The translations under genes were made by a program, and so were the position numbers. Of a stretch of DNA of 64,000 nucleotides, positions 60,522 to 64,000 are shown in pieces. Below the pieces are notes generated by a model. That model made no database searches and had not been told where the DNA came from. It saw only the letters and a program-made list of their open reading frames with translations. The number at the start of each line of letters is the position of its first letter. Position 1 is the stretch's first letter. Source of the DNA: Pontibacter amylolyticus (GTDB lineage Bacteria; Bacteroidota; Bacteroidia; Cytophagales; Hymenobacteraceae). The stretch spans positions 1-64,000 of the forward strand of contig NZ_BMFP01000008.1 in the NCBI RefSeq assembly GCF_014638845.1. Reading direction: 5' to 3'.

Positions 60522-61265
60522 GTGTTTGGTCCAATAAAACCAGTACGGCGCTTCTATCACAGCCTGTTTACCAAGGATAGAGAAATAGTGCGCGCCATTT
60601 CCGGTATTATTGGCACTACTCCCGATAACATACGCCTGTACAAACTGGCGCTCACACACACGTCCTTTGCGCGTCAGAACCTGGCCAGCAAGCACGACAC
60701 CAATGAGCGACTCGAGTTTTTGGGTGATGCGGTGCTTGGAACGGTGGTGGCGGAACTGCTTTTCAAGAAATTCCCCTACGAAGATGAGGGCTTTATGACA
60801 GAGATGCGCTCACGGATCGTAAACCGGGAGTCACTCAATCATATCGCCATCAAGATCGGCCTGAATCTGCTGGTCAAGGTCGATACCTCAGGCGGACAGA
60901 GCGCCCGGCATAAGTCGGTGCACGGCAATGCGCTGGAAGCATTGGTGGGTGCCATCTACCTGGACAAAGGGTATACGACCACACGTCAGTTCATCCTGGG
61001 CAAGCTGATCAAGCCGCACGTAGACCTGCACAAGCTGGTCAACACCACCTCTAACTTCAAGAGCAAGCTCATTGAGTGGGCGCAAAGCCAGAATGCCGAT
61101 ATCCGCTTTGAGATCGTGAACCGCAAGAACCAGGGCAACACCACAGAGTTTACGTGCGAGATCTACCTGAATGACAAACCGGTAGCCGTCGGTGTGGGCC
61201 TCTCCAAGAAGAAAGCCGACCAGGCTGCTGCTGAGAAGGCATTGGATGTACTCAACATCAGCTAA
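60522..61265 (+). CDS. rnc: Ribonuclease III
   Basis: Cleaves double-stranded RNA, including rRNA precursors. A 247-residue protein with the endonuclease domain signature NERLEFLGDAVLG and the second acidic cluster near ALVGAIYLDKGY, followed by a double-stranded-RNA-binding domain (about 175-245; FKSKLIEWAQSQNADIRFEIV). The start is GTG at 60522, directly adjacent to the fabF stop; no ATG fits. Confidence 0.94.
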   Translation: MFGPIKPVRRFYHSLFTKDREIVRAISGIIGTTPDNIRLYKLALTHTSFARQNLASKHDTNERLEFLGDAVLGTVVAELLFKKFPYEDEGFMTEMRSRIVNRESLNHIAIKIGLNLLVKVDTSGGQSARHKSVHGNALEALVGAIYLDKGYTTTRQFILGKLIKPHVDLHKLVNTTSNFKSKLIEWAQSQNADIRFEIVNRKNQGNTTEFTCEIYLNDKPVAVGVGLSKKKADQAAAEKALDVLNIS

Positions 61266-61555
61266 GGCTCTTTTCTGCTAGCGCGAGTTAGCTCATACCT
61301 GTTCCGCCTGCCTTCCCAATCTCAATTTTAGAGAAGCCGCTGTCATTCAAACAGCAGCTATTCATCTTTTCATCCCTTTCAGTTCTTATCGTCTGCTTTC
61401 TGGTTTGGCACTGCGACTGGCCAGTACCTGAATGGCTGGCCTATACCTGAATGGGCTCAACAGTCCTCAGGCTACACCTGTTCAGGGTACAGCGGTTCTT
61501 TATTTGGCCGCCAAAGCTTAACTTGCTTCCATATTGTTGCGTTAGAGAACACACT

Positions 61556-63436
61556 ATGGAAGAAACAAGACTGATACTGGCCGGGGCCGCCCTGAATCAG
61601 ACCCCGCTCGACTGGGAAGCCAACCTGCTCAATATCCGATCTGCTATTATCGAGGCAAGCACCCGCAATGTGGACATCCTGTTGCTGCCCGAGCTTTGCA
61701 TTACAGGCTATGGCTGCGAGGACATGTTCCTGCATCCCTGGTTTGCCGAGGAGGCATTCGACAAGCTGCTCCAGGTAAAAGAGTGGTGCGATAACATGAC
61801 CGTGTGCCTGGGTGTGCATGTGATCATCGGGAAAGATGTATTCAATACGGCCTGTGTCATCAAAAACAAAGAGATCATAGGGTTTACGGCCAAGCAGTTC
61901 CTGGCCCGCGACGGCATACACTACGAGCCGCGCTGGTTCACGCCATGGCCAGCCAATGTGGTGGAAGAGTTTGAGATGAAGGGGAAGCGCTACCCGATTG
62001 GTGATATCATCTACGAAGAGAAAGGTGTGAAATATGCCTTCGAAATATGCGAGGATGCCTGGCGAACCAACCGACCGGCTGAGCGCCACATGCAAAAGGG
62101 CGTGCAACTCATTCTGAACCCGAGTGCCAGCCACTTTGCCCTGAGCAAGACGGACCTGCGCCACCGCCTCGTGGTGGAGGCCTCCCAAAAATACCAATGC
62201 GCCTACCTGTATGCCAACCTGCTCGGCAATGAGTCGGGCCGCGTGATCTTCGACGGGGAAGTGCTCATCGCCCAGAATGGAAAATTGATTCGCCGAAACG
62301 AATTATTATGCTTCAAAGACGTGGATTTGGAGTGCGCTGAGGTTCGTTTCGGAGCCAACCCGGAAATAGCTGAAACCATCGAATACCTGCCACCCATCGA
62401 CGAAAATGCAGAGCTGATCGCCGCCCTGAGCCTGGCGCTCTTCGACTACATGCGCAAGAGCCGCAGCCGTGGCTTTGTGCTGTCGCTGAGTGGAGGAGCT
62501 GACTCGTCGTGCTGCGCTGTGGCCGTGGCTGAAATGGTGCGCCGGGGCGTTGACAGCCTGGGCGTGACTAGTTTCGTGACGAAATCCCGCATGTTCACGC
62601 TGAAAGATGCAGAATATTTTGAGGCCCTCCCGCAGGACCAGGTGGTCAGGCAACTGGTAGGGCGTATACTGACTTGCGCCTATCAGGGTACCGTCAATTC
62701 TTCTGATGCCACCTATACCTCTGCCAAAGAGCTGGCCGAGTCTATCGGGGCCGTGTTCCATGACTGGACCATTGACGAAGAAGTAAAGGGCTATACCTCA
62801 AAAATAGAAGTTGCGCTGGAGCGGGAACTGACCTGGGAGCAAGACGATGTGACTTTGCAGAATATACAGGCCCGTGTGCGCGCTCCCGCTATCTGGATGC
62901 TGGCCAATATCAAAAACGCCCTGCTGCTGGCTACTTCCAACCGAAGCGAGGCCGCGGTGGGCTACGCCACCATGGACGGTGATACGGCCGGTAGTATTGC
63001 CCCAATCTCAGGTATAGACAAGGCCTTCATCCGTCAGTTCCTGATTTGGATGCAGGAGGAGCTGGGCTATCTGGGCCTGGACTATGTGAACAACCTGCAG
63101 CCAACGGCCGAGCTGCGCCCTTCCTCTGAAAACCAGACGGACGAAAAAGACCTGATGCCGTACGAAATCCTGAACATGATCGAGCGACTGGCCTGGTACG
63201 ACCGCCTGTCACCGCAGCAGGTGGTAGATCATCTGGAAAAGGAGAACGTGGCGCCTATAGAATCGCTGAAGGGGTATGTGGACAAGTTCTATACCTTGTG
63301 GTCGCGTAACCAGTGGAAACGCGAGCGCTACGCCCCGGGCTTCCACCTCGACGACTACAACCTGGACCCGCGCAGCTGGCTTCGCTATCCGATCCTGAGC
63401 GGTGGTTTCCGGGAGGAACTGAGCAGGCTGAAATAA
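61556..63436 (+). CDS. nadE: Glutamine-dependent NAD+ synthetase
   Basis: Converts nicotinic acid adenine dinucleotide to NAD+ using glutamine or ammonia. I start at ATG 61556 (MEETRLILAGAALNQTPLD), 626 residues; the open frame upstream is non-coding. N-terminal nitrilase-type glutaminase with Glu in LLPELCITGY, Lys in AKQFLARDGIHY and Cys in FEICEDAWR; C-terminal synthetase with the P-loop SLSGGADSSC and YATMDGDTAGS. Two-domain form, full length. Own transcription unit. Confidence 0.95.
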   Translation: MEETRLILAGAALNQTPLDWEANLLNIRSAIIEASTRNVDILLLPELCITGYGCEDMFLHPWFAEEAFDKLLQVKEWCDNMTVCLGVHVIIGKDVFNTACVIKNKEIIGFTAKQFLARDGIHYEPRWFTPWPANVVEEFEMKGKRYPIGDIIYEEKGVKYAFEICEDAWRTNRPAERHMQKGVQLILNPSASHFALSKTDLRHRLVVEASQKYQCAYLYANLLGNESGRVIFDGEVLIAQNGKLIRRNELLCFKDVDLECAEVRFGANPEIAETIEYLPPIDENAELIAALSLALFDYMRKSRSRGFVLSLSGGADSSCCAVAVAEMVRRGVDSLGVTSFVTKSRMFTLKDAEYFEALPQDQVVRQLVGRILTCAYQGTVNSSDATYTSAKELAESIGAVFHDWTIDEEVKGYTSKIEVALERELTWEQDDVTLQNIQARVRAPAIWMLANIKNALLLATSNRSEAAVGYATMDGDTAGSIAPISGIDKAFIRQFLIWMQEELGYLGLDYVNNLQPTAELRPSSENQTDEKDLMPYEILNMIERLAWYDRLSPQQVVDHLEKENVAPIESLKGYVDKFYTLWSRNQWKRERYAPGFHLDDYNLDPRSWLRYPILSGGFREELSRLK

Positions 63437-63608
63437 TAGCAGGAATTTATACCTATCAAACGCACCATCCTATACCTGAAAGAGCAGGGCGGGGTGGTGC
63501 CTTTTGCTTTTGAGGCTATACCTGTGGATAAATATACCTATACCTGTCCGGTGCCGGTTTTTTCGCTTTGCTAAATATTGTAACTTTGGCAGAACCATAC
63601 CGCTGTAT
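63437..63608. other. Spacer dense in TATACCT motifs
   Basis: TATACCT occurs five times within 98 bp (63448, 63471, 63517, 63533, 63539), the last two overlapping. The spacer separates nadE from lgt and otherwise shows no gene. Confidence 0.9.
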
Positions 63609-64000
63609 ATGAGCATTCTGAACTATATAACCTGGGATGTAAGTCCTTCCATCTTTTCCATAGGCTCCTTTGAAGTGCGCTGGTACGGACTCCTGTTCGC
63701 GCTGGCTTTTGTGTTCGGGCAACGTATCCTGACCAAAATTTACGTGGCGGAAGGCCGCACCGAAGGCGATGTGGATGTCATCACCCTGTACATGATTATC
63801 GGTACGGTGGTGGGGGCGCGTCTGGGTCATACCCTGTTTTACCAACCTGAGTACTACCTGAGCAACCCCATCGAGATACTTAAGATCTGGGAAGGCGGAT
63901 TGGCCAGTCATGGCGCTACCATCGGCATTTTGCTGGCGCTTTGGCTGTTCAGCCGCAAGCACAACTTCGACTACATGTGGGTGCTGGACCGGATCGTGAT
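63609..64000 (+). CDS. lgt: Prolipoprotein diacylglyceryl transferase, N-terminal part
   Basis: A gene running off the right edge. The 130 visible residues begin MSILNYITWDVSPSIFSIGS and show FEVRWYGLLFALAFV (first membrane helices, with the RWYG motif), GARLGHTLFYQPEYYLSNP and GGLASHGATIGI, the conserved Lgt segments. The enzyme adds diacylglycerol to lipobox cysteines at the inner membrane, consistent with the many lipoproteins in this window. Confidence 0.92.
   Translation, partial: MSILNYITWDVSPSIFSIGSFEVRWYGLLFALAFVFGQRILTKIYVAEGRTEGDVDVITLYMIIGTVVGARLGHTLFYQPEYYLSNPIEILKIWEGGLASHGATIGILLALWLFSRKHNFDYMWVLDRIV

Overview
The window is a gene-dense chromosomal segment from a member of Bacteroidota, most likely Cytophagales/Hymenobacteraceae and probably close to Pontibacter (genus is inference). 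Support: a PorT-type T9SS protein next to ubiE/menG; several Bacteroidota-typical families (DUF5606, IPExxxVDY, TonB-C proteins, PD40-OmpA); atpD-atpC without the other ATP synthase genes; promoters of the TTTG-N19/20-TAnnTTTG type (tRNA-Gln, rpsT); no clear Shine-Dalgarno sequences; moderately high GC coding DNA with AT-rich spacers. No rRNA, CRISPR array, prophage or transposase is visible. There is one tRNA (Gln, anticodon TTG).

Layout. 1-6.8 kb, mostly minus strand: peroxiredoxin with a PerR-like Fur regulator, enoyl-CoA hydratase, aspartate kinase, divergent fructose-1,6-bisphosphatase, then DUF5606, a TonB-C protein and EngB. 7-12 kb, plus strand: PD40/OmpA envelope protein, UbiE/MenG overlapping PorT, an SDR. 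12-18 kb, minus strand: two paralogous lipoproteins with a kinase-like core, an OmpA protein and a DUF4349 lipoprotein. 18-24 kb: TypA, MsrB, small hypotheticals, MetG. 24.3-28 kb: an HD-domain protein with a Pycsar-type transmembrane effector domain, divergent from a class III nucleotidyl cyclase carrying TolB-like and TPR domains. 28-36 kb: MFS transporter, Pth, L25, Prs, tRNA-Gln, an S9 peptidase. 36-38.5 kb: ATP synthase beta and epsilon. 38.6-44 kb, minus strand: accessory genes (DUF2071, AT-rich lipoprotein, serine hydrolase, flavin/2Fe-2S reductase). 44-55 kb: Cys/Met PLP enzyme, IspE, EamA and LptF/G-type permeases, Tgt, GT2, sigma factor, RsmG, a frameshifted DUF4269 gene, a YheT-type hydrolase and two paralogous lipoproteins. 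55.6-64 kb: S20, a 1 kb repeat-rich spacer, pyruvate kinase with its IPExxxVDY partner, acpP-fabF-rnc, NAD synthetase, and the start of lgt.

Most of the window is housekeeping. The strongest candidate for an undescribed system is the cyclase/HD-effector pair at 24.3-27.9 kb. The cyclase keeps both metal-binding Asp residues and the Asn/Arg transition-state pair, but has Gln at both positions that normally select the purine base, and its neighbour carries the membrane domain known from Pycsar effectors. Second is the pair of lipoproteins with PI3K/FAM20/HipA-like catalytic motifs (12-15 kb).

At whole-window scale, AGGTATA/TATACCT is strongly over-represented in coding and non-coding DNA and in several reading frames, which points to selection or mutation at the DNA level (HIP1-like). 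The intergenic spaces hold recurrent families of imperfect inverted repeats built from short AT-rich words, plus CCCCTCC/GGAGGGG hairpins.
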